A DNA stretch of 25,224 bases from an uncultured Clostridia bacterium (GCA_947628465.1 CANQZZ010000008.1:1-25224), one strand, 5' to 3'; numbered from the stretch's first letter, positions 16,871-25,208 are shown. The notes: a model not told the origin generated them from the sequence alone. Numbers and translations are program-made.

Positions 16871-18263
16871 ATGTCAAAACAAAAACTAAAAACAAAAAGA
16901 GGTATAACATTAATAGCATTAGTAGTAACGATAATAGTAATGTTAATACTAGTAGCAGCAACAGTAACAGTAGCATTAAACGGAGGACTATTTAGTACAG
17001 CTAAGAAAGCAACAGCAGATACAGAAGCAGCAAGAGCAAAAGAAAGTGAATTATCAAGTGGGAGAGTAAAAATCAATGGTACATGGTATGACTCAATGGA
17101 AGACTATGTAGCTGGAGTAAAATCAAGTGATCAAGCTATGCCAACGTACGATAAGGCACAAACTAATGAAGATGGAACTTTAGCACAAAATGCAAGATGG
17201 ACAGATACTACAGGAACAGCAGTAATACCAGCAGGATTTAAGGTAGTAGATGGAATAGGTGGCACAGGAGACCAAAAAGTAGGAAATGGATTAGTAATAC
17301 AAGACTCAAGTGGAAATGAATTTGTATGGATACCAGTAACATTTACTAAAGGAGAAGATGAGCAGCCAGACGAAGAAACTGGATTATATTCTAGCTTTTT
17401 AAATGTATTTAAAAGAAGTAACTGGGATGAATATGGAAGGTCAGAAACAGCATTAAATACTAAATACACAGAACCATATTCAAGCGGATATTCTACAGAA
17501 GAATCAGAATATAACGAAATGATGAAGAGTGTGCAAGAAAATGGAGGCTTCTATATAGGAAGATATGAAGCAGGAAGTGTAGACAAAGAAAATCCAAGTA
17601 TAGGAAAACCAAGAACAGACACAGCAAATGGAACAACAGGAGTAGTAATAAAAAAAGACCAATACCCATATAACTTTGTAGGATGGGGTTCAGCAATGAA
17701 TAATATTGAATCTGACATAAACGATAGTAAGAGTAGAGACCAAGGAAAAGGAGCAGTATATTTAAGCAAACATTTTTATGATAACAAGGATGTAGGAGTA
17801 GTTCCAACTTTATGTTATGGAGTACAATTGGATGCAATGCTAGAATTTTTAAATAAAGATGGAAGTAATAAATTTAATTTAACAGATAGTACAAAATGGG
17901 GAAATTATTTGGATAGCGCATGGACAATAACAAATGAAAACGCAAGTTATTCATCTGATTCTGGAGCATCATGGAAGGCCTTTTCAGTTACAGATAATAC
18001 AAAATCAAAAACTAGTTCAGAACGTATTTTATTAACAACAGGAGCAAGTAATGAATTTGCAGCAAAGAATATATATGATATCGCAGGAAATTGTTATGAA
18101 TGGACAATGGAGTCTTATTCTTCCGACCGTCGAGTTTTACGCAGTCGGTAGCTGCACCTACAATGGCTCTGACTTTCCAGCCTCCAATCGCCTCAACTTC
18201 TACAATCCTAACGTTCCCAGCCTCAGCTATTCTTTCAGACCCGCACTTTACATCAAAAACTAG
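16871..18263 (+). CDS. Prepilin-like FGE/C-type-lectin protein with DGR-like variable C-terminus, one +1 frameshift at CGG
   Basis: 463 residues if the shift at 18146 is read through. Residues about 10-40 form a type IV prepilin-like start (KRG-ITLIALVVTIIVML) with cleavage expected after Gly. After a short conserved stretch, residues about 90-463 fit an FGE-sulfatase/C-type-lectin fold: NEFVWIPV, GGFYIGRYEAG, PYNFVGWGSAM, DIAGNCYEWTMES, RVLRSGS and a final SFRPALYIK. The last ~38 codons are rich in NNC codons unlike the A/T-ending codons before, with fixed PAS-R, P and SFRPAL landmarks, as in variable regions of diversity-generating retroelements. CGG at 18146 is followed directly by TAG in the unshifted frame. 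It is likely a diversified surface ligand-binding protein. No reverse transcriptase is in the window. Confidence 0.82.
18125..18256 (+). other. Candidate DGR variable region (VR)
   Basis: The C-rich 3' end of the prepilin-lectin gene. Of 38 codons from 18147, about 23 end in C (TGC, ACC, TAC, GAC, CTC, AAC, TTC), in a genome where third positions are mostly A or T. This is the footprint expected when AAY codons in a template repeat are mutated at adenines. Conserved anchors are RVLR, G-S, PAS-R and SFRPAL. The boundaries are approximate because the template is not in the window. Confidence 0.65.
18146..18149 (+). other. +1 frameshift site CGGT in the variable-region prepilin gene
   Basis: Codon AGT (Ser) is followed by an in-frame CGG and then TAG. 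Dropping C continues at GGT (Gly), yields the family motif R-x-G-S and runs to TAG 18261-18263, ending SFRPALYIKN. Confidence 0.85.
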
Positions 18264-18289
18264 GTTGTAAATAGTAACCGTAGGTCTGG

Positions 18290-18309
18290 AATCTTGAGGC
18301 GTCAAGGTT
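18290..18309 (+). other. 8-bp stem / 4-nt loop hairpin just after the VR gene
   Basis: AATCTTGA, loop GGCG, TCAAGGTT (one G-T pair). It starts 26 bp after the stop codon. An 8-bp stem with a 4-nt loop downstream of the VR is the geometry of the hairpin/cruciform known to help target recognition in the Bordetella phage DGR. Confidence 0.4.
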
Positions 18310-18363
18310 AGAATATTTGAGAATATAGAGTCGTCTGTTGTGTTTCGAGCTATCGTAGCAGGG

Positions 18364-18383
18364 GCGCTCCCTAGTGGGAGCGC
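18364..18383 (+). terminator. GC-rich hairpin: terminator or DGR-associated cruciform
   Basis: GCGCTCCC, loop TAGT, GGGAGCGC: a perfect 8-bp stem with a 4-nt loop, then TATTTTG. The short T-run makes it a weak intrinsic terminator for the prepilin-lectin gene. Its geometry also matches DGR hairpins, though it lies about 100 bp after the stop codon. The gene-free stretch 18264-18547 otherwise holds one more small stem (18313-18326) and the promoter below. Confidence 0.6.
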
Positions 18384-18478
18384 TATTTTGACGTTTAAAA
18401 TTTTCTAATCAAACTAAATCATATAATAGTACTCCCAATAAAAAAGATAATATAAATAACAGATATATAAATTTTGTA

Positions 18479-18507
18479 TTGAAATAGATTTTTACATATT
18501 ATATAAT
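18479..18507 (+). promoter_or_regulatory. Promoter of the prepilin-rnhB-to-pcrA gene series
   Basis: TTGAAA (18479-18484), 17 bp, TATAAT (18502-18507): a near-perfect sigma-A type promoter 40 bp before the second prepilin gene. Confidence 0.75.
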
Positions 18508-18547
18508 AAGGATAATTTAAAGAAGTAAAATTAGAGGAGTTGAAATT

Positions 18548-18985
18548 ATGAATTTAAAACAAGAAAAAGGTATAACAATAGTAGCATTAATAATAACTGT
18601 TATTTTAATGTTAATACTTGTAGGAGTAGGAGTATATTTTGGTGGAGATGCAATAGAAACTGCAAGAATTGAAGATATAAAAACAGATATGATATCAATA
18701 AAAACAAGAGCCAAAATAATTGTAGAGCAATATAATTTTAAAGATATAGATAGTTTAATAGGAACTCCAATAACAGAGGAAGAAGCAGGTAAAATAGGAA
18801 TAGCAGATACTAATAATACATTTAAAATTGGGAAAAATGATTTACAAGCTATGGGATTATCAACTTCTATGGAGGAAGATGTATATGTAGTTTCATATAA
18901 TCTAGAAGATCCTAATAATTGTGAAGTATATTACTTAGAGGGATATGACGGTATGCATAGTTTAACAGACTTACAAGAACTTTAA
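18548..18985 (+). CDS. Small prepilin-like protein
   Basis: 145 residues, with TAGAGGAG upstream of ATG 18548. The start MNLKQEKG-ITIVALIITVILMLILVG is a class III-type prepilin leader with a predicted cleavage after Gly8 and an N-terminal hydrophobic helix. As in the neighbour at 16871, position 5 of the mature chain is Ala, not the usual Glu. The remaining ~110 residues form an acidic soluble domain with no family I recognise (IKTRAKIIVEQYNF, LQAMGLSTSMEEDVYVV, YYLEGYDGMHSL). It is probably a pseudopilin or minor pilin, or a membrane-anchored protein using the same export route. It is 12 bp before rnhB. Confidence 0.7.
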   Translation: MNLKQEKGITIVALIITVILMLILVGVGVYFGGDAIETARIEDIKTDMISIKTRAKIIVEQYNFKDIDSLIGTPITEEEAGKIGIADTNNTFKIGKNDLQAMGLSTSMEEDVYVVSYNLEDPNNCEVYYLEGYDGMHSLTDLQEL

Positions 18986-18997
18986 ACGGAGAAATAT

Positions 18998-19624
18998 ATG
19001 AAGGATAGAGAAATAGAAAGATTAAACAAGTTAAAAGAATTTGAAAAAAAACTGTATGAAGATGGAGTAAAATATATAGCAGGAATAGACGAAGCAGGAC
19101 GAGGTCCTTTGGCTGGTCCTGTTGTTGTTGGATGTGTAATTATGAAGCCTGATTCATTTATAGAATATGTAAATGATTCAAAGAAAGTATCTGAGACAAA
19201 AAGAGAAATGCTTTATGATAAAATAACAAATGAAGCACTAAGTTGGAGCACAGGAATAGTAGATGAAAAAGAAATAGATGAAATAAATATACTAAATGCT
19301 ACAAAAAAAGCTCTAACAGAAGCAATAGATAAATTAAAAATAAAGCCAGATATAATTTTAGTAGACGCTTTAGATAAAATAGATACAAGAGGAATTAAAT
19401 ATATATCTGTAATAAAAGGTGATGCAAAAATATATAGCATTTCAGCAGCATCAATTATTGCAAAAGTAACAAGGGACAGAATAATGAGAGAGTATGATGA
19501 AGTATATCCAGAATATGGTTTTGCAGGTCACAAAGGTTATGGAACGGCAAAACACATACAAGCTATAAAGGAACATGGAATATGCAGTATTCATAGGAAA
19601 ACATTTACAAAAAATTTTATATAA
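18998..19624 (+). CDS. rnhB: Ribonuclease HII
   Basis: Endonuclease that cleaves the RNA strand of RNA-DNA hybrids and removes misinserted ribonucleotides. It is 208 residues; CGGAG lies eight bases before ATG 18998. Residues 28-44 read AGIDEAGRGPLAGPVVV, the family signature with catalytic Asp31 and Glu32. Further acidic residues lie in IILVDALD (about 124-131). GDAKIYSISAASIIAKVTRD and the final HKGYGTAKH, SIHRKTF are typical. Complete and normal length. Confidence 0.96.
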   Translation: MKDREIERLNKLKEFEKKLYEDGVKYIAGIDEAGRGPLAGPVVVGCVIMKPDSFIEYVNDSKKVSETKREMLYDKITNEALSWSTGIVDEKEIDEINILNATKKALTEAIDKLKIKPDIILVDALDKIDTRGIKYISVIKGDAKIYSISAASIIAKVTRDRIMREYDEVYPEYGFAGHKGYGTAKHIQAIKEHGICSIHRKTFTKNFI

Positions 19625-19666
19625 TTTAAATAAATTAATATTAATAAGAAAAAAGGAGTAGTATAT

Positions 19667-20191
19667 ATGGGTATAGTAATTGGTATAATAATTTTTTTAC
19701 TAATATATATTTTTGGTATGTATAATTCATTAATTAGAGCAAGAAACAAAATTAAACAAGCAGCATCAGGAATTGATGTATATTTAACACAAAGATTTGA
19801 GTTAATTCCTAATTTAGTAGAATGTGTAAAAGGATATGTAAAACATGAACAAGAGACATTCGAAAAAATTACAACAATGAGAGAAAATTATTTAAAAAAT
19901 AAAAACTTAAAAGATGGCGAAATATTAAATAATGAATGTAATAAAATAATTGCAATATCTGAAAATTATCCAGAACTAAAAGCAAGTGAGCAATTTTTAG
20001 AGTTACAAAAAAAGCTATCTAAAATGGAAAGTCAGCTTCAAGCAGCAAGAAGAATATACAATGCGGAAGTAAATGTATATAACAACAAAGTACAGATGTT
20101 TCCAAGTAATATAATTGCAAATTTATTTAATTTCAAAGAAGAAGAATTTTTCCAAGCAGAAGAACAAGCCAAAAATAATGTAAAAATATAA
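19667..20191 (+). CDS. lemA: LemA family protein
   Basis: 174 residues with AAAAGGAG before ATG 19667. One N-terminal transmembrane helix (IVIGIIIFLLIYIFGMYNS) is followed by a long helical bundle containing the conserved YLTQRFELIPNLVECVKGY and the ERNKYNAEV-like stretch ARRIYNAEVNVYNNKVQMFP, ending near NLFNFKEEEFF. The biochemical role of LemA is not established; the fold is a membrane-anchored four-helix bundle. It sits 17 bp before a DUF3137 gene, a pairing seen in other bacteria. Confidence 0.93.
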   Translation: MGIVIGIIIFLLIYIFGMYNSLIRARNKIKQAASGIDVYLTQRFELIPNLVECVKGYVKHEQETFEKITTMRENYLKNKNLKDGEILNNECNKIIAISENYPELKASEQFLELQKKLSKMESQLQAARRIYNAEVNVYNNKVQMFPSNIIANLFNFKEEEFFQAEEQAKNNVKI

Positions 20192-20208
20192 GATGAAAAG
20201 GATAAAGT

Positions 20209-21093
20209 ATGAAAAATTTTAATGATATATATGAAAAAATATACAAAGAAAACTCAAGCAATTTAGAAGCATTGCGAAAAAGAACTAGAAACAGAATGGC
20301 CTTATGGTTATTCATTTCTCTTTTTGCAGGTTTTGGATTAACTATGATTACGAAAAATCCCACGATGATAGTTATTGCTATAATAATTAGTGCTATTTAT
20401 CAAATATTTTCAAAAGACAGTAAGATATATACTGCAACTTTTAAAGGAAAAGTTATAAATGCATTTATAAAAGAATATAGCCAAGATTTAGCATATAAGC
20501 CTACAATGGGAATATCTCAGCTTGTATATAGGCAGGCACAATTTGAATATTATGATAGATATTATACTGAAGATTTAATTACAGGAATATTAGATGGTAA
20601 ATATCCAATAAATATGGCAGAAGTAAAAACACAAACAGAAACAACTGATAGTGATGGAGATACTAGTACAACTACTGTATTCCATGGGTTATTTGCAGAA
20701 GTAGAAATAAATAAAACAGTAAATGGAAATATAAAAATAAGAAGAAATGGTATAAATTTATTCAATTCAAATGATAAAATTGAAATGGATTCAGGAGAGT
20801 TTGAGAAAAAATTTAATGTTTATGCTACAGATAAAATTGTTGCAATGCAGCTCCTTACGGCAGATATAATGCAAATGTTATTAGATTTTAAAGAACAAAG
20901 CAAAGTAACTCCAGAAATGACAATAGAAAATAATAAGTTATATATTAGATTTGCAACAGGAGGAGTTTTTGAGGCAAAATTAATGAAATCAGCATTAGAT
21001 TATGATGTGTTAAAAAAATATTATGATATTATAAACTTTACATTAAGCATAACAGAAAAATTTTTGAAAAACATAGAAGAAACAGAAATATAG
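20209..21093 (+). CDS. DUF3137 family membrane protein
   Basis: 294 residues. AAGGAT lies a few bases before ATG 20209. Two hydrophobic helices near the start (ALWLFISLFAGFGLTMI and PTMIVIAIIISAIYQIF, about residues 27-63) are followed by a soluble domain with a Ser/Thr/Asp-rich turn (TTDSDGDTSTTTVFHGLF) and the ending LKKYYDIINFTLSITEKFL. The pattern matches DUF3137 proteins encoded next to lemA. Function is unknown. The next gene starts 13 bp after. Confidence 0.8.
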   Translation: MKNFNDIYEKIYKENSSNLEALRKRTRNRMALWLFISLFAGFGLTMITKNPTMIVIAIIISAIYQIFSKDSKIYTATFKGKVINAFIKEYSQDLAYKPTMGISQLVYRQAQFEYYDRYYTEDLITGILDGKYPINMAEVKTQTETTDSDGDTSTTTVFHGLFAEVEINKTVNGNIKIRRNGINLFNSNDKIEMDSGEFEKKFNVYATDKIVAMQLLTADIMQMLLDFKEQSKVTPEMTIENNKLYIRFATGGVFEAKLMKSALDYDVLKKYYDIINFTLSITEKFLKNIEETEI

Positions 21094-21106
21094 TGGAGGT
21101 TTTTGC

Positions 21107-22408
21107 ATGAATATTCAAGAAATAATTGCAAAAAAAAGAGATGGGCAAGAATTAAGCAAAGAAGATATACATTATTTTATATCTAAATATACTGATGGTA
21201 GCATAACGGACTACCATGCAGCAGCTTTAGTAATGGCAATATATATTAATGGAATGAATAAGGAAGAAACAACGACTTTAGCATTAGAAATGGCTAAATC
21301 AGGAGATATTTTAGAATTACCAAAAACATTAGGAACAGTTGTCGACAAACATAGTACGGGAGGAGTAGGAGATAAAATAACATTAGTATTAACTCCAATA
21401 ATTGCATCACTTGGAATTCCAGTTGCAAAAATGACAGGAAGAGGTCTTGGCTTTACTGGAGGAACAGTAGATAAATTAGAATCCATACCAGGATACAAAA
21501 CAGATATAAGTATAAATGATTTTATAGAAGATGTGAAAAAGATAGGTATAAGCTTAATAGGGCAAACAGCAAATTTAGCACCTGCAGATAAAAAATTGTA
21601 TGCTCTAAGAGATAGTATTGGGTGTGTTAAAAGTATGCCACTTATTGCATCAAGTATAATGAGTAAAAAAATTGCGGCAGGTGCAGATAAAATAGTATTA
21701 GATGTAACGGTTGGAAGCGGAGCATTCATGAAAAATAAAGAAGAAGCAACAGTGCTTTCTAATATGATGAAAGATATAGGAACTCTTGCTGGAAGAGAAA
21801 CCATTTGCGTGCTTACAAATATGGATGAGCCAGTAGGCTATGCAATAGGAAATGCCTTAGAAATAGTAGAAGTAGTAGAATGCCTAAAAGGAAATATCCC
21901 TGAAGATATTAAAGAAATAATAACCACAATCGGTAGTTATATCATAAAATTATCAGGTAAAAATGATGATTTAGAAGAAAATAAAAAAATGATATTGGAA
22001 AACATAGAAAACAAAAAAGCATATAATAAATTCTTAGAATTAGTAGCAAATCAAGGTGGAGATATAGAATATGTAAAGGACACAAACAAACTTGAAAAAG
22101 CAAACTATGTTATTCCAGTTATTGCACAAACAGATGGATATGTAAAAGAAATAAATGGAGAAAAAATAGGTAACATTTCAGTTATGCTAGGAGCAGGAAG
22201 AATAAAAAAAGAAGATGATATAGACAAATCAGTAGGTATAGTATTAAACAAAAAAGTATCAGATAAAGTACAAAAAGGTGATATTCTTGCGTATGTACAT
22301 GCAAATGATGAGCAAAAAGGAAATGAGGCAGCAGCGTTAATAAGCGATACATATAAAATAAGCAATGAAAAAGTAGATAGCGAAAAAATAATTTTAGGAG
22401 TTATATAA
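21107..22408 (+). CDS. pdp: Pyrimidine-nucleoside phosphorylase
   Basis: Phosphorolysis of uridine, thymidine and deoxyuridine to base and (deoxy)ribose-1-phosphate in pyrimidine salvage. It is 433 residues, the family norm; GGAGG precedes ATG 21107. The signature is present: VVDKHSTGGVGDKITL (residues 78-93, phosphate-binding Lys/His/Ser), then GRGLGFTGGTVDKLESIPG and the C-terminal region VGIVLNKKVSDKVQKGD. Lys at KHSTGG and the central ALRDSIGCVKSMPLIASSIMSKK segment indicate the PyNP/thymidine-phosphorylase family. The stop overlaps the next start by one base, implying translational coupling. It contains no CGG codon. Confidence 0.94.
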   Translation: MNIQEIIAKKRDGQELSKEDIHYFISKYTDGSITDYHAAALVMAIYINGMNKEETTTLALEMAKSGDILELPKTLGTVVDKHSTGGVGDKITLVLTPIIASLGIPVAKMTGRGLGFTGGTVDKLESIPGYKTDISINDFIEDVKKIGISLIGQTANLAPADKKLYALRDSIGCVKSMPLIASSIMSKKIAAGADKIVLDVTVGSGAFMKNKEEATVLSNMMKDIGTLAGRETICVLTNMDEPVGYAIGNALEIVEVVECLKGNIPEDIKEIITTIGSYIIKLSGKNDDLEENKKMILENIENKKAYNKFLELVANQGGDIEYVKDTNKLEKANYVIPVIAQTDGYVKEINGEKIGNISVMLGAGRIKKEDDIDKSVGIVLNKKVSDKVQKGDILAYVHANDEQKGNEAAALISDTYKISNEKVDSEKIILGVI

Positions 22409-22862
22409 TGAAAATAATGTTTATATGCACAGGCAATATTTGTAGAAGTGCAATGGCACACAAGATGCTTGAAAAAAAGGCAAAAGAGAAAAATAAAAAT
22501 ATAGAAGTTTATTCATGTGGGGTATATGCACAAAATCGGTGACATCCCAACTTATGAAGGAATAGAAATAATGAAAAGATACGGGATAGACTTAAAAAAT
22601 CATAGAGCAACAAATATAAGAAATTCTAACATTGAAGATATGGATGTAATACTTTGTGCGACGAATAATCATAAAAGAAGTGTTATTGAAATGTATCCAC
22701 ATCTTAAAGAAAAAGTATATACAATGAAAGAATATGTACGGATATCCAGAGAATGATTTAGATATCAGTGACCCTTGGGGTTATGGAATAGAAGTATATA
22801 AAAGATGTGCAAAGGAAATAGAAGATTGCATAAATAAGATAATAGAAAAATGTGAGGAATAG
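22408..22862 (+). CDS. Low-molecular-weight protein-tyrosine phosphatase, two +1 frameshifts at CGG
   Basis: 150 residues when both shifts are read, the normal family size. Start ATG 22408 overlaps the previous stop. The P-loop CTGNICR (Cys7 to Arg13, CX5R) is intact before the first break. The general-acid motif DPWG (Asp121) is only reached after both shifts. First break: after QN at 22537, C is skipped to give GDIPTYEG. Second break: after EYV at 22739, C is skipped to give GYPENDLD. The unshifted products would lack the catalytic Asp loop. Arginine-phosphatase relatives (YwlE) share this fold, and the substrate cannot be told. pcrA starts 4 bp after the stop. Confidence 0.88.
22537..22540 (+). 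other. +1 frameshift site CGGT (first in the phosphatase gene)
   Basis: It lies 43 codons after ATG 22408, exactly in frame. AAT is followed by CGG; skipping C continues at GGT (Gly). Confidence 0.85.
22739..22742 (+). other. +1 frameshift site CGGA (second in the phosphatase gene)
   Basis: It lies 67 codons after the first shift, again exactly in frame. GTA is followed by CGG; skipping C continues at GGA (Gly) and leads to the catalytic DPWG motif. Confidence 0.85.
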
Positions 22863-22866
22863 ACAA

Positions 22867-25145
22867 ATGAATATATTAGAAGGATTAAATGACAAACAAT
22901 ATGAAGCAGTTATAAATACAGAAGGACCAAACCTAATTATAGCAGGAGCAGGTTCTCGGAAAAACAAAAGTGCTAACACATAAAATAGCATATTTAATAG
23001 GTGAAAAAAAAGTAAAACCTTGGGATATTCTTGCAATTACATTTACAAATAAGGCAGCAAACGAAATGAAAACAAGAGTAGAAAATTTAATAGGAAATGT
23101 AGCAAATGAAATGTGGATAGGAACATTTCATTCTATTTGTGTAAAAATTTTAAAAAGATACATAGATAGGCTTGGATATCAAAAATCATTTGTAATTTTT
23201 GATACATCTGACCAAAGAACATTGGTAAAACAATGTTTAAAAGAATTAAATTTAGATGATAAAATATTTACAGACAGAGGAGTTCTTGCAGAAATAAGCA
23301 ATAGCAAAAATGAAATGCTTACTCCTTCGCAGTACCTTGCAAGAGCAAATGGAGAACTTAGAAAAGAAAAAATAGCAGAAATATATTCAAAATATCAAGC
23401 AAAATTAAAGGAAAACAACGCTTTAGATTTTGATGACATTATCAATTTTACAATAAATTTATTAACTGAAAATCCTGATATATTAGAATATTATTCTGAT
23501 AAATTTAAATATGTTTTAGTAGATGAGTATCAAGACACAAACAAAGCACAATTTACATTAATAACTTTACTTGCTGCAAGACATGGAAATATAACAGTTG
23601 TTGGAGATAATGACCAAGGAATTTATTCATTTAGAGGAGCTGATATATCAAATATATTAAACTTTGAAAAAGATTTTCCAGGTACAAAAATAATAAAATT
23701 AGAGCAAAATTACAGGTCAACAAAAAGCATACTAAATGCAGCAAATGCAGTAATAAAGAATAATGTCAAAAAGTATGAAAAAAAATTGTGGACTGAAAAA
23801 GAAGATGGAATGCTTCCACAAATGCATTTATGTGATAATGAATATGATGAAGCAGTATATATAACTGAGCAAATAGAGCATTTAAGAAGACAGGAGAAAT
23901 ATAAATATTCAGATTTTGCAATTCTTTATAGAATGAACACACAATCTCGTAGCATAGAGGAAATTTTAGTAAGAGAACAAATACCATATAAAATTGTAGG
24001 CGGACACAAATTCTACGAAAGAAAAGAAATAAAAGATATAATTGCATATTTAAGATTAATACAAAACACATCAGATAATTTAAGTTTGCAAAGAATTATA
24101 AATGAGCCAAAAAGAGGAATAGGCAAAACAAGTTTGGAAAAAATAGAAAATATAGCTATTCAAAATGAAATATCAATGTATGATGTTATAAAAAGATCAG
24201 CAGATTTTGGCTTAAATAAAGTATATGTAAACTCTAGAGAATTTGTAGATTTAATAGATGAATTATCTAGTAAAAAAGATGAAATAGAAATATCTGAATT
24301 AGTAAAAGAAGTTTTAAATAAAAGCGGTTATACAAAAGCATTAGAGTTAGAAAATACTACACAAGCGGAAAATAGATTAGAAAACTTAGAAGAATTTTTA
24401 ACAGTAGCTATGGAATTTGAAGAAGAGGAAGCTGAAAATACTTTAGCAGAATTCTTAGAAAGCATAACACTTGCAAGTGATGTTGATGAATTAGAAGAAA
24501 CAGAAGACTCTGTAACTCTAATGACGCTTCATAGTGCTAAAGGACTTGAATTTCCAGTTGTGTTTTTAGTAGGAATGGAAGACCGGAATATTTCCAAGCT
24601 ATAAATCAATAGGCGAAGCAAAAGAATTGGAAGAAGAAAGAAGACTTTGTTATGTAGGACTAACAAGAGCAGAACAATATTTATATCTAACATATGCAAG
24701 ACAAAGAACAATTTTTGGTTCAACATCTTGTAATAAAATCTCAAGATTTTTGGAAGAAATACCAAAAGACTTAGTAGATGGATATGAAGAAACGAATAAT
24801 AGATATGAACAAAAAGAATCTACATATGAATGGGAATATGGAGGAGTAAAAAAATATCAAACAAAAACATTTAATGATAACTTTTCAACTCAAAAACCTG
24901 CATATCAATTTAGAACTGCAGAAAGCTTCCTAAATTCGCTTGGGAAAAATAAAAATGTAAATAATAATGAAAACGTAGACTTAAGTAAATTTAGAGCAGG
25001 AGTTACCGTATATCATAAAAAATTTGGAGAAGGAGTAATAAATTCAGTAGAGCAAGAAGGCGATGATTTAAAATTAGACATTCACTTTGAAAAGGTTGGA
25101 CATAAGCGTCTAATGGCAAAATATGCAAATTTAGAAATTGTATAA
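22867..25145 (+). CDS. pcrA: ATP-dependent DNA helicase PcrA/UvrD, two +1 frameshifts at CGG
   Basis: 3'-5' superfamily I helicase of DNA repair and replication, normally essential in Gram-positives. It is 758 residues with both shifts, the normal size. ATG 22867 lies 4 bp after the phosphatase stop. Motif Q region LNDKQYEAV; Walker A IIAGAGS-GKT (residues 24-33), split by the first shift; then TFTNKAANEMK, motif II DEYQDTN, motif III VVGDNDQGIYSFRGAD, motif V VTLMTLHSAKGLEFPVVFLVG. The second shift (24584) restores MED-GIFPS before motif VI CYVGLTRA. The C-terminal Tudor-like RNA-polymerase-binding region (FRAGVTVYHKKFGEGVI) is present. Every motif is intact apart from the two C insertions, which argues against a pseudogene. 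Confidence 0.94.
22957..22960 (+). other. +1 frameshift site CGGA inside the PcrA Walker A motif
   Basis: It lies 30 codons after ATG 22867, in frame. TCT (Ser) is followed by CGG; skipping C continues at GGA to give the invariant GSGKT. Confidence 0.9.
24584..24587 (+). other. +1 frameshift site CGGA before PcrA motif VI
   Basis: It lies 542 codons after the first shift, in frame. GAC (Asp) is followed by CGG; skipping C continues at GGA, giving the conserved MEDGIFPS. Unshifted, the frame stops six codons later (CGG counted first). Confidence 0.9.
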
Positions 25146-25208
25146 ATTTGAAAAAAGTGTAAATAATATACTTGAATAATGTTGATTAAATGAAAGGATG
25201 ATATAATA

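Noticed and set aside
2119..24584. P-site slippage at a shared slippery motif
   Set aside because: The preceding codons differ at every site, and their tRNAs could not re-pair one base on (for example CAT to ATC). No common downstream structure was seen.
2125..24587. Frameshifts as sequencing errors or pseudogenes
   Set aside because: Random indels would vary in base and place and would favour the many A and T homopolymers. All seven are a single C before GG, in frame as CGG, in otherwise intact and partly essential genes.
25148..25172. Promoter before the last partial gene (TTGAAA and TATACT)
   Set aside because: The spacing is only 13 bp, too short for a sigma-A promoter.
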